46,281 nucleotides of DNA from an uncultured Myxococcales bacterium (GCA_903929795.1 CAIYWC010000096.1:1-46281), one strand, 5' to 3'; shown: positions 28,919-37,845, counted from the first letter of the stretch. Program-made: numbers and translations. Notes: generated by a model from the sequence alone, not told the origin.

Positions 28919-30178
28919 ATGTTGCAATCCGGTGCAGAAGTCGCGGCATATCAAGGATTTTCGCAGCTCCGCGGACGGCGCGTTGCGGTGTGTTGCAACC
29001 CGTCGTCGCTCGTTCGCGCGGAGCGGCCGCCGTACCGCCGCCACCACCTCGTCGACGCGATGCGGCAAGCGGACATCGCCATCGCGCGGCTGTTCGGTCC
29101 CGAGCATGGGCTGTGGTCGACCGCGCAGGACCTGATCGCCGTGGACGCGGGCGTGGACCCGGTTTTTGGCTTGGAAGTCGGGACGTTATACGGCCGCACG
29201 GTGGACACGCTGACGCTGGAGCCCGAGGCGCTCGCGGGCATCGACGTGCTGGTTTTTGACATCCAAGACGTCGGTTCACGGTACTACACCTACGCCGCGA
29301 CGCTGTGCATGGCCCTGGAGACTTGCGCACAAGTGGGCGTGGATGTTGTGGTTTTTGATCGACCCAACCCGCTCGGCGGCGAGGTTGTGGAAGGCAACGC
29401 GGTCCAGCGCAAATTCAAGAGCTTCGTCGGCTGGATCGACGTGCCGCAGCGCCACGGGCTGACGGTCGGCGAGATCGCCAAGCTGTACGCCGCGGAACAG
29501 GGCTTGCACTGCCAGCTGACCGTCGTGCCGTGCGCGCACTGGGATCCGGGCAAGTATCTGGATGAACAGGACTTTGGCGCGGCGGGCAGCCCGTGGTACG
29601 CGCCAAGCCCGAACATGCCAACGGTGGCAACGGCCATCACATATCCAGGTACGTGCCTCATCGAGGGCACGCGGCTCTCGGAAGGGCGCGGAACGACACG
29701 GCCTTTTGAGCTTGTCGGCGCGAGTTGGCTGAACGCCCGGCAGTACGCCCACGCGATCGACAGCTTTGCCATCCCGGGACTGCACGTGCGGCCGATGCAG
29801 TTTGAGCCCGCGTTTCAGAAATTTTCCGGCCAAGTCTGCGGCGGCGTCGCGATAGAAGTCGTTGATCGCCGGGCATTTCCCGCCGTCAAGGCCGGCCTCG
29901 CGCTGATCGCGGCGGCGCGCAAGCTCGGTCCCAAGCAGTTCGCGTGGCGCACGGAGACCTACGAATTCGTGAGCGACCGCCTGGCGATCGACCTCTTGAT
30001 GGGTAACACGTTGGCGCGTCAAGTGCTCGAGGCGGGCGGCTCGCTGGAGGAGGCGACCGCCGATTTCGACCGCGACAGCCGCATCTTCGCCGAGCGCGCG
30101 CGCGGCCATCTCCTCTACACGCGCCGCTCCGGGCTTTTTGCGGACGGCATCCGCCGCACCGGCCGCATCGCGCTGTGA
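28919..30178 (+). CDS. DUF1343 protein, NamZ-like exo-beta-N-acetylmuramidase
   Basis: 419 aa. The DUF1343 family includes NamZ, which removes MurNAc from the non-reducing end of peptidoglycan fragments during wall recycling. Signature segments are visible: RRVAVCCNPSSL, FGPEHGL, VFDIQDVGSRYYTY, DRPNPLGGEVVEGN, PSPNMPT, YPGTCLIEGTRLSEGRGTT, and a C-terminal DRLAIDLLMG domain. Start chosen at ATG 28919, with GGAG six bases upstream; GTG 28901/28904 add only six residues. Unlike secreted NamZ enzymes, no signal peptide is present with any of these starts, suggesting action on internalised sugars or a different substrate. The last codons overlap the nadD start (GTGA). Confidence 0.9.
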   Translation: MLQSGAEVAAYQGFSQLRGRRVAVCCNPSSLVRAERPPYRRHHLVDAMRQADIAIARLFGPEHGLWSTAQDLIAVDAGVDPVFGLEVGTLYGRTVDTLTLEPEALAGIDVLVFDIQDVGSRYYTYAATLCMALETCAQVGVDVVVFDRPNPLGGEVVEGNAVQRKFKSFVGWIDVPQRHGLTVGEIAKLYAAEQGLHCQLTVVPCAHWDPGKYLDEQDFGAAGSPWYAPSPNMPTVATAITYPGTCLIEGTRLSEGRGTTRPFELVGASWLNARQYAHAIDSFAIPGLHVRPMQFEPAFQKFSGQVCGGVAIEVVDRRAFPAVKAGLALIAAARKLGPKQFAWRTETYEFVSDRLAIDLLMGNTLARQVLEAGGSLEEATADFDRDSRIFAERARGHLLYTRRSGLFADGIRRTGRIAL

Positions 30179-30735
30179 AACCGCGCGAGACCATTCTGTT
30201 TGGCGGCACGTTTGATCCGCCGCATGTCGGCCACGTGCTCGCCGTCGCGTGGCTGCTCGCCACCTTGGACGCCGACGTCTGGATTGAGCCGGTCGACCGC
30301 CACGTGCTGGGCAAGGCGCCGCTGCCGTTCGCGACGCGCCTGCACTGGAGCCGCCTGGCGTTTGGCATCTTTGGCCCGCGCGCCACCGTGCGCGAGGACG
30401 AGCAGCGGCCGGACGCCTCCGGTGCGACGATCGACCTCGTGCGTTACCTCCGGGCGCACCACCCGGAGCGCAGCTTTCGCCTCGCTGTGGGCAGCGACAT
30501 CCTGGCGGAGCGCGACCGGTGGCGGGATTTTCCCGGGCTCATCGCGCTGGCACCGCTGATTGTGCTGCCACGGCCCGGGTTTGCAATTCCGGCCGACGTC
30601 GCCGGGCTCATCGCGCCGGTTGAATTCCCCTTCGTGAGCTCCACCGAACTGCGCGTCGATTGGGCCGCCGGACGTTCGCTCGCGGGCCGCGTGCCTGCCG
30701 CCGTGATCGCGGCCATGGGGGCCCATGCCGGCTAG
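30175..30735 (+). CDS. nadD: Nicotinate-nucleotide adenylyltransferase
   Basis: 186 aa. Transfers AMP from ATP to nicotinate mononucleotide in NAD synthesis. The nucleotidyltransferase signature GTFDPPHVGH (HxGH) is at residues 11-20, and the second signature SSTELR is near residue 155. The DIDLVRYL and AVGSDILAERDRW equivalents are also in place. It uses a GTG start overlapping the stop of the NamZ-like gene, and its 3' end overlaps the next gene by 11 bp, so translation of the three is coupled. The region between positions 75 and 100 is shorter than in E. coli NadD, and a related nucleotidyltransferase with another substrate cannot be fully excluded. It is not next to obg or rsfS, with which nadD is often linked. 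Confidence 0.88.
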   Translation: MKPRETILFGGTFDPPHVGHVLAVAWLLATLDADVWIEPVDRHVLGKAPLPFATRLHWSRLAFGIFGPRATVREDEQRPDASGATIDLVRYLRAHHPERSFRLAVGSDILAERDRWRDFPGLIALAPLIVLPRPGFAIPADVAGLIAPVEFPFVSSTELRVDWAAGRSLAGRVPAAVIAAMGAHAG

Positions 30736-31639
30736 CCGTGTGCTGATTGTGGGCGCCGGTCGCGCCGGTGTGACGCTCGCGGTGGCGCTGGCGGCGGCGG
30801 GCGTGGACGTGCAGCTGGTGGCGCGACGGGCACAGCGGCGCGACGAAGTGACGGCATGGCTGCGGCGGCAGGGTCTGGCGATCGCGGTGCTGCCGGAGCC
30901 GGTCGCAGCGCCGGTGATCGTGCTGGCTGTGCCGGATCGCGCGCTTGCGGCCGCGGCGCATGCGCTTGCGGCGGCGGACGGCGCGGGGCAGCAGACGCAG
31001 TGGCTGCACCTCTCGGGCGCAGCGCCGTGGCAGGTGCTCCAAGTTCCTGGTGCGACTCAGGAATTGGCAGCGATGCACCCGCTGGCGGCACTACCCGACC
31101 CGCTGGACCTGGACAGCGCGGCGGCGGCAGTTCGGCCACTGCGCGGCGCGACGTTCGCGGTGGCCGGAACACCGGCAGCTCAGGCGACCGCCGCGGAGTT
31201 GGTGGCGCTTTTGGGCGGTCATGTCGTGGCGGTGGCAGACGGTGCGCGCCCGCTGTACCACGCCGCTGCGGCGCTTGCCGCCAACGATCTGGTCGCGCTG
31301 CTCCAGGTGGCCGAGCAGGCCGCCATCGCCGCCGGGCTGACGCCAGCTCAGGCGCGCGCGGGGCTGGGCCACCTGATGCAAACGGCGCTGGACGCGATTC
31401 GCCGCTTGCCCGACGACGCGCCGCTGCGGCTGGGGCTGACGGGCGCGGTGGCGCGGGGCGATGCGGCGACGGTGGCGCGGCACCTGCAGGCGCTGAATCA
31501 GCACCATCCGCCGACGGCGCTGCTGCACTGCCTGCTGTCGGCGGAGCTGGTGGAGCTCATGCGCGACAGCGCCTTGGGCCCGGCGGCGCTCGCGGCGCTG
31601 GACACGGTGTTGGCGCAAGTGCCGCGGCCGGGTGAATGA
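30725..31639 (+). CDS. Rossmann-fold/DUF2520 protein
   Basis: 304 aa, Ala/Leu-rich. The N-terminal Rossmann fold has dinucleotide-binding VLIVGAGRAGVTLA and a basic residue after the second strand (VQLVARRAQRR), suggesting NADP. MHPLAALPDP and the DGARPLYHAAAALAANDLVA helix are characteristic of the DUF2520 (PF10728) family, related to F420/ProC-like reductases and to ketopantoate reductase in fold. The start ATG lies within the 3' end of nadD (11-bp overlap). The C-terminal half is all-helical. The reaction catalysed by this family is not established here, and no pantothenate gene is adjacent. Last gene of the plus-strand run that starts at 28655. Confidence 0.87.
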   Translation: MPASRVLIVGAGRAGVTLAVALAAAGVDVQLVARRAQRRDEVTAWLRRQGLAIAVLPEPVAAPVIVLAVPDRALAAAAHALAAADGAGQQTQWLHLSGAAPWQVLQVPGATQELAAMHPLAALPDPLDLDSAAAAVRPLRGATFAVAGTPAAQATAAELVALLGGHVVAVADGARPLYHAAAALAANDLVALLQVAEQAAIAAGLTPAQARAGLGHLMQTALDAIRRLPDDAPLRLGLTGAVARGDAATVARHLQALNQHHPPTALLHCLLSAELVELMRDSALGPAALAALDTVLAQVPRPGE

Positions 31640-31687
31640 CAACCGGCGCGTTGAAAAGGGCGCAACGCGACCGCTTTGAATACCCGC

Positions 31688-33289
31688 TCACAAGTTCCCC
31701 GGGCGACGCGGCAGCGCGGCGTCGGTCTGGTCCAGGCGGCGGTACAGCGTCGCGCGGCTGATGTTGAGCCGCAGCGCCGTCAGCTGCATGTTGTGGTCCA
31801 AGCGCCGCATCGCCAGCCGGATGCCTGCGCGTTCCAGATCCTCCACGGTCGGCAGCATGTCCTTGGATGGAAAGGCAAATTCCAACGCTGCGTTCAGCCG
31901 ATCCGCCACAGAGCCCTGGCGCAGCTGCGCGCTGACGTCATGGTCGTGCAGCGCCGCGGCCGTGGGCGCCGGCACGGTCTCCAGATGGCGCGGCGTCTGG
32001 CCCGAACTCTCCGACGCCAAAAGTGCAGACGGCATCAGCTCTTGCACAAAGCTCGCCGGCAGGTCGCGCAGCGCGATCGTCTCCGTGTCGCACTGCAGCG
32101 CCGAGCGCGCGATAATGTTCTGCAATTGCCGGACGTTACCCGGCCACGGGTGCGACTCGAACAGCCGCAGGACCTCCGGCGTCACGCCCTTGATGGCCTT
32201 GCCTTCCTCGCGGGACGACTGCTTGACGAAGTGCTCCACCAGCAGGGCAATGTCGCCCTTGCGCTCCTGCAGCGGCGGCAGCGTGAGCGTGAACACCGCG
32301 AGACGATAGTACAAATCCTCACGGAACGTGCCCGCGCGCACCATCCCCAGCAGCTCGCGGTTGGTCGCGGCAATAATGCGCGAATCGGTCTGCACCAGCG
32401 TGTTGCCGCCCAGCCGCTCAAAGCGGCCATCCTGCAGCACGCGCAGCAATTTCGCCTGCAGCGGCAGGGACATCTCGCCGATCTCGTCCAGAAAGAGCGT
32501 GCCGCCTGACGCCGCCTCGAACTTGCCGATCTTGCGGTTCTGCGCGCCGGTAAACGCGCCCCGCTCATAGCCAAACAGCTCGCTCTCCAGCAGCGTGTCC
32601 GGAATGCCGGCGCAGTTAATCGCGACAAACGGCCCCTGCGCGCGCGGCCCGCTGTCGTGAATCGTCCGCGCCACCACCTCTTTGCCGGTGCCGCTCTGGC
32701 CGGAAATCAGCACGTTGACGCGGCTGTGGCTGAGGCGGTCGATCGCCGCACGCACCGGCTCCATCGCTGAAGAGTGCGAAATCAGTGCGGAATACCGGTC
32801 GCGCCGCGCCATCGACGCCGCAAGGTGGCTGACGTTGACCTCCTGGGCGATCGCGGCAAAAGCGTTGCGCACGGTCACCCGCACGCGTTCCGTCAGGTCC
32901 GGGCCCTTGGTGATAAAGTCGAACGCGCCCGCCTGGGTCGCGCCGATCACGATGTCCAGGTTGTCGTACGCCGTCATGATGATGATGCGGTGGCGCGGCT
33001 CAATCTGCAGCAGCTTGCGCAGCAGCTCCAGGTCCTGGCTGTCGGGCAGGCTCAGGTCCAGAAGCAGGACGCCCGGCGGCATGGTCCGCACCGCGACCTG
33101 CGCCTCATACGCCGTCGCGACCTTGACGCAGCGGTGGCCTTCGCGCGTCAGCAGTTTCTCGATCAGCGACGACACGTCGCGGTCGTCTTCCACGATCAGG
33201 ACATCGCCCGCGGGCGGCGGCGGCAGCCCGATGGCCGCAGCATTCAGCGCATCATTCTGGCGATCAGGAGGACGGGACTCCGAAGTCAT
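31688..33289 (-). CDS. NtrC-family sigma54-dependent response regulator
   Basis: 533 aa. Receiver domain at residues about 29-150, with acidic pocket EDD (34-36), phospho-acceptor Asp78 in LLLDLS and conserved Lys in FITKGPD. The AAA+ domain has Walker A GQSGTGKE, the sigma54-contacting GAFTGA loop, Walker B GGTLFLDEIGE and the arginine-finger region FREDLYYRL. The C-terminal Fis-type helix-turn-helix is NISRATLYRRL, after an unusually long polar linker. Start at ATG 33289 with GGAG six bases before; the longer open frame upstream lacks a signal. No histidine kinase is adjacent, so it is an orphan. It activates sigma54 promoters, and a near-consensus one lies 2.6 kb upstream before the MYXO-CTERM-like gene. 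Confidence 0.96.
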   Translation of the reverse strand: MTSESRPPDRQNDALNAAAIGLPPPPAGDVLIVEDDRDVSSLIEKLLTREGHRCVKVATAYEAQVAVRTMPPGVLLLDLSLPDSQDLELLRKLLQIEPRHRIIIMTAYDNLDIVIGATQAGAFDFITKGPDLTERVRVTVRNAFAAIAQEVNVSHLAASMARRDRYSALISHSSAMEPVRAAIDRLSHSRVNVLISGQSGTGKEVVARTIHDSGPRAQGPFVAINCAGIPDTLLESELFGYERGAFTGAQNRKIGKFEAASGGTLFLDEIGEMSLPLQAKLLRVLQDGRFERLGGNTLVQTDSRIIAATNRELLGMVRAGTFREDLYYRLAVFTLTLPPLQERKGDIALLVEHFVKQSSREEGKAIKGVTPEVLRLFESHPWPGNVRQLQNIIARSALQCDTETIALRDLPASFVQELMPSALLASESSGQTPRHLETVPAPTAAALHDHDVSAQLRQGSVADRLNAALEFAFPSKDMLPTVEDLERAGIRLAMRRLDHNMQLTALRLNISRATLYRRLDQTDAALPRRPGNL

Positions 33290-33382
33290 GGCAGGCTCCA
33301 GCCGCGTCGCGTGCGTGCATGGCGCAACGGCCAACTGCTGCAACCCCGCTCGCACGCGCCGATGTGTTTCAACTTGAGACAG

Positions 33383-33410
33383 ATGATACGCGTTCAGAGC
33401 CCGTCGTCAA
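33383..33410 (-). promoter_or_regulatory. Promoter of the response regulator gene
   Basis: Minus-strand TTGACG (33405-33410), 16-bp spacer, TATCAT (33383-33388). Transcription would start near 33376, about 87 nt before the ATG. Confidence 0.6.
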
Positions 33411-33496
33411 GCGCCGCGCTGCTGCTTTTTGCGGTGACGTCCGGGCGGCTGACCGGTACACTGCCGCGGCCCGGGCGCCGGGCGTGTTGCGCGGGC

Positions 33497-34606
33497 ATGA
33501 CTGAAAACGCCAATCCGTTTCGCGAGATCGACCTGCTGTCGCTACCCAGACCGGCGCTCAAGGCCCTGTTTCAGGCGGCGGGACAGCCGGCGTTTCGCGC
33601 GGAGCAGCTGTTTCGCTGGCTGCACGTGCGGCTGGAGCGCGACTGGACGCGGATGACGGACCTGCCCGCGGGCCTGCGCGCGCAGCTGGCCGAGGCGCGC
33701 ACGCTCGCGGTGCTGACCGCGACGCTGGAGCGGGTCTCGGCGTTGGACGCCAGCCAGAAGATCGTGCTGCTGACGGATGCCGGCCACGCGATTGAAACTG
33801 TGATTATGCCAATGGATTCTGGCCACGTGACGCAGTGCCTGTCCAGCCAGGTCGGCTGCAAGATGGCGTGTGATTTCTGCGCGACGGCGCGGCTGCCGGT
33901 GCGGCAGGACCTGACGGCGGGGCAAATTGTCGAGCAGGTGGCGTACGCGTGTCGGCTGGGCTTCGCGCTCGGGCTGCGGCGCGGTGGCGTGGCGGGCGGC
34001 GAGGATGGCCCGCTGTCGGCGCGGCCGCACAACCTCGTGTTCATGGGCATGGGCGAGCCGCTGGACAACTTGCAGGCGGTGAGCGATGCGCTGGATATCC
34101 TGTGCGATGCCAAAGGCTTTGACTTCTCGCCGCGGCGCATCACGGTGTCGACCTCCGGCCTGGCCAAGAACGTCGCCAAGCTCGCCGCCGCGCACCCCAA
34201 CGTCAACCTCGCCTGGAGCCTGACGGCGACGACGGACGAGGTCCGCGACCGGCTGATGCCGGTGAACAAGGGCGTGCCGATTCGCCGGATGGTCGACGTG
34301 CTGCTCGCGCTGCCGCCGAGCCCGCACCGCAAAATCACCTTTGAATACGCGCTACTCAAGGGCGTGAACGACACCGATGACGACGCGCTGCGGCTGGCGG
34401 AGATGGCGCGCGAGCTGAACGCCCACGTCAACGCGATCCCGTTCAATGCGTGGCCGGGCGCAGACTACCAGCGGCCGGAACGCCTGGTCATTCAGCGGTT
34501 TGTCGACGTGGCGCGGCGCGCAGGCGCGAGCATCACGCTGCGCGAGTCCAAGGGCCAGGACATCGGCGCGGCGTGCGGCCAGCTGGCTGGCGAGAAAGCC
34601 GCGTAA
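33497..34606 (+). CDS. rlmN: Dual-specificity 23S rRNA/tRNA adenine C2-methyltransferase RlmN
   Basis: 369 aa radical-SAM enzyme methylating C2 of A2503 in 23S rRNA and A37 in some tRNAs. The radical-SAM cluster motif is CKMACDFC (CxxxCxxC). The two methylation cysteines are present: one in TQCLSSQVGC before the cluster motif and one in GQDIGAACGQL near the end. NLVFMGMGEPLDN and RRITVSTSGL are family signatures. A Gly-rich insertion (RRGGVAGGEDGP) before NLVFMG is longer than usual. ATG 33497 gives the standard N-terminus; the frame is open far upstream, but that is shadow coding of the divergent response regulator. The gene ends 3 bp before the convergent MYXO-CTERM-like gene. Confidence 0.96.
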   Translation: MTENANPFREIDLLSLPRPALKALFQAAGQPAFRAEQLFRWLHVRLERDWTRMTDLPAGLRAQLAEARTLAVLTATLERVSALDASQKIVLLTDAGHAIETVIMPMDSGHVTQCLSSQVGCKMACDFCATARLPVRQDLTAGQIVEQVAYACRLGFALGLRRGGVAGGEDGPLSARPHNLVFMGMGEPLDNLQAVSDALDILCDAKGFDFSPRRITVSTSGLAKNVAKLAAAHPNVNLAWSLTATTDEVRDRLMPVNKGVPIRRMVDVLLALPPSPHRKITFEYALLKGVNDTDDDALRLAEMARELNAHVNAIPFNAWPGADYQRPERLVIQRFVDVARRAGASITLRESKGQDIGAACGQLAGEKAA

Positions 34607-34609
34607 TGG

Positions 34610-35848
34610 CTAGCGAACCTGGCGACGGCGCAGGATGACCGCACCGGCGAGCAGGCTGAGGATCGCCAAGCTGATCGGCGCGCCCTGCGAGCTGGAACCG
34701 GCGCTGCAGCCAGACTTGGCGGGCGCGCTGTCCGTGCCCACGGTGCTGGCGGTGTCGGCGCCCGCATCGCTGCCGCTGGTGGCGTCGAGGTCGAGCGAGC
34801 CCGCAGCGGCGTCGGCCCCGCCAGGCGCGCTCTGGGTGTCGCCGTTGGCAAAGACCGGCGACGCGTCGCCGTCCTTGGTGCCGCCGCCCTCGTTGCCGCT
34901 GGTGGACATGCTGCTGCCCAAGCCCAGCGACCACGAATCGTCGGTCGTTGCGGCGGCCATGAAGGCCTTGGCGGCCGCCTCGCAGCTCTTCTGGATCGCG
35001 TCGCAGCCGTTGGGCGCCTGCGTCGCCGCGCACTGCTCCAGCGCCGGCAGCTCGGCCGGAGCGACCTTGTCCAGCACCCACACACTGCACAGCGCCACGC
35101 ACTGCGCCTGCGCGTCCGGGCTGGGCGGCTGCGGACCCGCGTCGATCTGCGGCATATTGGTGTCAAAGCTGGCGAAGTCGGGCATGTCGGCTGCGTCCGG
35201 ATAGCTGGGAATTCCGCCGGACGATGCGTCCGCGCTGCTCGGCGGCGTGCCGCCACCGCCACCGCTGCTGCCGCCAGAGCTGCTGGATCCGCCGAATGCG
35301 AGGTTGCACGGCACGAGGATGGTGCAGAAGGCGTCGCAGCCCGTCTGCGTCGGGACCTTGGTCAGGTCCGGCACGCACACGCCCGGGCTCGCGGGGCAAT
35401 TGGACTGCGGCATGCCGATGTCCATCGTCGGATAGAAGGCGTCGTCGAAGCTGATGCCGTCCGGGTCGAACGGTGGCACGCTGGACGCGTCCGGGGGATA
35501 GAAGCTGCCGCCGTCAACGAAGCCGCCGCCGCTGCTGCCGGCGTCCGTCCAGGAAAAGCCGTCGGACGAGGTCGAGCTGGCGTCCGCGTAGACTGGTCCG
35601 CCGCCAGTGCTGGTGCTGCCGCCGCCGGCCATGCCGGACGGACACGTGAAGTCGCACTTTTCCCAGGTCTTGCACGCGCTGTCGCCGGTGCAGAGCTTGG
35701 CCGTGGGGACGCAGTAGTTGCCCTGGCAGGTCTCGTTAGCGCTGGTGCACGGCGTTTGGGTGGAGCAAAAGCCGCCCGCCCACGCCGGCATCGCCCACGC
35801 GGAGAGTGCCATTCCGATCGCGATTGTCCGCTGCCATTGCTTGTACAT
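34610..35848 (-). CDS. Cys-rich surface protein with MYXO-CTERM-like sorting tail
   Basis: 412 aa from ATG 35848, preceded by GGAGG at ideal spacing. Signal peptide RTIAIGMALSAWAMPAWA. A Cys-rich segment follows (CSTQTPCTSANETC, CVPTAKLCTGDSACKTWEKC). The middle is Ser/Gly/Asp/Pro-rich low complexity with scattered Cys pairs (CPASPGVCVPD, CDAFCTILVPC, CVALCSVW) and a helical segment rich in Ala. The C-terminus has SGCSAGSS, a hydrophobic helix (ISLAILSLLAGAVIL) and RRRQVR: the Cys, transmembrane, Arg layout of MYXO-CTERM sorting signals, which direct surface anchoring in myxobacteria. A near-consensus sigma54 promoter lies upstream. Function unknown; likely cell-surface exposed. Confidence 0.9.
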   Translation of the reverse strand: MYKQWQRTIAIGMALSAWAMPAWAGGFCSTQTPCTSANETCQGNYCVPTAKLCTGDSACKTWEKCDFTCPSGMAGGGSTSTGGGPVYADASSTSSDGFSWTDAGSSGGGFVDGGSFYPPDASSVPPFDPDGISFDDAFYPTMDIGMPQSNCPASPGVCVPDLTKVPTQTGCDAFCTILVPCNLAFGGSSSSGGSSGGGGGTPPSSADASSGGIPSYPDAADMPDFASFDTNMPQIDAGPQPPSPDAQAQCVALCSVWVLDKVAPAELPALEQCAATQAPNGCDAIQKSCEAAAKAFMAAATTDDSWSLGLGSSMSTSGNEGGGTKDGDASPVFANGDTQSAPGGADAAAGSLDLDATSGSDAGADTASTVGTDSAPAKSGCSAGSSSQGAPISLAILSLLAGAVILRRRQVR

Positions 35849-35912
35849 CCTGACCTCCGTTCGTCGTCGTGGGCAAACCGGCAAATCCAGTCGGCACGCG
35901 GTTCCCAGACAT

Positions 35913-35928
35913 TGCAGGAAGCGTGCCA
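35913..35928 (-). promoter_or_regulatory. Sigma54 (-24/-12) promoter
   Basis: Minus-strand TGGCACGCTTCCTGCA matches TGGCACGNNNNTTGCA at every fixed position except one T (C in its place). The invariant GG and GC are exactly spaced. The start site would be near 35902, about 54 nt before the ATG at 35848. Inverted copies of attgtcg (35967-35973 and 36018-36024), about 50 bp apart, lie upstream and could belong to an enhancer. Confidence 0.75.
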
Positions 35929-36092
35929 GAAAATGCACGGAAGCGCGAGAGGATCCATCGCGCAAAATTGTCGAATCTTTCTTGGCAGATCCGGCCGAAG
36001 CGCCAAATCCCGCGCCCCGACAATCCGGGGAAATCAGCGGTCCAAATGTGTCGAAAATCTCAACATGAGGAGTTTTCCGGCAGAACGCGGCC

Positions 36093-37556
36093 TCAGAGCG
36101 CGCGGACCAAGCTGTAGATCAGGCCGACGCCATAGCCGCTGCCGCGGTTGTCGAGGAACGCAGGACCGGCGAGGTCGATGTGCGCCCAGCGGATGTCGAG
36201 GTCGTCGATATGCATCCAGACCCAGAGGCCGGACGCGGACGACGGCGCGTTGGCGCGATCGGCGACGCTGTTGCGCATGTCCGCGACATTGCTCTTGTAA
36301 TCGCCGGTGTGCAGCTCCGGGCTGAACAACACGCCCATGCAGTGATCGCCAGACTCGTGACCGGCGGCGATGACCTTGGCTTCCAGTTCGCCGTCGTTGC
36401 TGACGATCGCCGCGTGCCATTTGCCGGTGGCGATCAGCTGAGCGCCCGTCAACGTTGCGGCATCAATCAGGAATTTTGGACCATACTTGCGCGCCACGTA
36501 ACTCGCAGCGTCCGCCAGCGCGATGCGCCCTTCCGCGTCCGTGTTGTTGACCTCCATGGTCTTGCCGCTGTGCATTTCGATGATGTCGTCGGGCCGGTAA
36601 CTATTTGGCCCAATTGCATTTTCCGCCATCGCCAGAGCCGCCACCACGCGCTTTTGCACGCCCGACTTCGCCAGCAGCGTAAACGCGCCCAGCACCGCCG
36701 CCGCGCCGCCCATGTCGCACTTCATCGTCAGCATGCGGTCGCCGACAATCTTCAGGCTCAGGCCACCGGTGTCGTACACGAGGCCCTTGCCGATCAGCGC
36801 GATCGGCGCGTCGCTGACGCCCGGCGGGTTGTAGTCGAGAATCACCAGCCGCGGCGCGACCATGGCCGTCCGGCCAACCGCATGCAGGCCGCGCAGGCCC
36901 AGCTTGAGCAGGTCGTCGCCGACGATCGACTCCACCGACACGTGTGGCACGCCCTCCACGGCATGACGCGTTTCCGCTTCAAAAACAGCGGTATCCAGCT
37001 CCTGCGTCGGCATGTCCACCAGCCGCGCCGCGTTGCGCACCGCTGCGACGCCCAGCGCCCAGGTCAAATCCAGCGGCACATGGCCGGCCTTGGTCAGCAG
37101 CTGGATCTTCAGGCTGCCCTGCGCGTTCTTGTTGCCGGCCTTGCGCGAATAGATCGAGTAGCTGCGCGCGATGCCGAGGTTCACGCCCAGCGCGTGCTTG
37201 GCGTCGGCCAGGACGGCAAGCACAGCGACCTTGCCGCCATCAGGTCGTGCAAGACTGCGCAACGCTTGATAAATTTCGTAAGCGCGCGTGTCGGACAGGT
37301 GCCGCGAGACTTTGTCGTACAGCGGAATCACGACCAGCGTCTTGGGACCCGCGCCCTCGGGCAGCAGCGTCGTGCCTGCCACGCCCGGGCCAGGCTTGAG
37401 ATCCGCGGCAAGTCGGCTCGCAGCCTGGCGAATTCCCAGCGGCAGCGCGGCGAGCGGCCAGCCGTCGGTCAGGTCCGCCTTGCGCGCGATCACGACCAGC
37501 GTGTGCGCGTCCGCGAGCAACTCTTTGTCATCCAGCGTCCAGTCGATATGCGCCAT
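36093..37556 (-). CDS. pepA: Leucyl aminopeptidase (M17 family)
   Basis: 487 aa cytosolic di-metal aminopeptidase that removes N-terminal residues from peptides. The M17 signature NTDAEGRI is present, as are the metal and catalytic segments GKGLVYDTGGLSLK (usual GKGxxFDSGG, here Tyr and Thr replace Phe and Ser), MKCDMGGAAAVLG and LIDAATLTGA. The N-terminal about 170 residues form the less conserved regulatory domain. ATG 37556 has GGAG six bases upstream; the longer open frame runs through the tRNA genes and is an artefact. It lies 86 bp after the tRNA terminator on the same strand, so a separate promoter is likely. Substrate preference cannot be read. A 244-bp gap separates it from the MYXO-CTERM-like gene. 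Confidence 0.95.
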   Translation of the reverse strand: MAHIDWTLDDKELLADAHTLVVIARKADLTDGWPLAALPLGIRQAASRLAADLKPGPGVAGTTLLPEGAGPKTLVVIPLYDKVSRHLSDTRAYEIYQALRSLARPDGGKVAVLAVLADAKHALGVNLGIARSYSIYSRKAGNKNAQGSLKIQLLTKAGHVPLDLTWALGVAAVRNAARLVDMPTQELDTAVFEAETRHAVEGVPHVSVESIVGDDLLKLGLRGLHAVGRTAMVAPRLVILDYNPPGVSDAPIALIGKGLVYDTGGLSLKIVGDRMLTMKCDMGGAAAVLGAFTLLAKSGVQKRVVAALAMAENAIGPNSYRPDDIIEMHSGKTMEVNNTDAEGRIALADAASYVARKYGPKFLIDAATLTGAQLIATGKWHAAIVSNDGELEAKVIAAGHESGDHCMGVLFSPELHTGDYKSNVADMRNSVADRANAPSSASGLWVWMHIDDLDIRWAHIDLAGPAFLDNRGSGYGVGLIYSLVRAL

Positions 37557-37642
37557 GGCGAGCTCCGGGTGCGCGCGAGAACGGGCGCGCGGGGAAAGCA
37601 GGAAAAGCGAACGCGGTCCGGCGAGTGGGACGCGCTGGAACG

Positions 37643-37677
37643 AAAAAGGCCATCCGGGGGTCTCCTGGATGGCCTTT
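37643..37677 (-). terminator. Rho-independent terminator after the tRNA pair
   Basis: Perfect 11-bp stem aaaggccatcc/ggatggccttt with an 11-nt loop. On the minus strand it ends in TTTTT. It lies just after tRNA-Ala. Confidence 0.85.
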
Positions 37678-37681
37678 CGGG

Positions 37682-37754
37682 TGGACCTGAGGGGGATCGA
37701 ACCCCTGACCTCTGCATTGCGAACGCAGCGCTCTCCCAGCTGAGCTACAGGCCC
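37682..37754 (-). tRNA. tRNA-Ala (anticodon CGC)
   Basis: 73 nt. Acceptor gggcctg pairs with caggtcc (one G-U), D-arm tagctcagctgggagagc, anticodon loop ttcgcaa giving CGC, T-arm aggggttcgatcccc. CCA is not encoded. Confidence 0.95.
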
Positions 37755-37845
37755 GTACGGTAAGTACGGAAGAAACAAATGATTTTTAGACAAACGCGAG
37801 AGGAACACACGCCGCGCCGACAGCGTCACGAGCGTGACGATGCGG

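Noticed and set aside
36093..37829. Longer aminopeptidase start at 37829
   Set aside because: The extra N-terminus is translation of tRNA-Ala and its terminator; ATG 37556 has a good Shine-Dalgarno.
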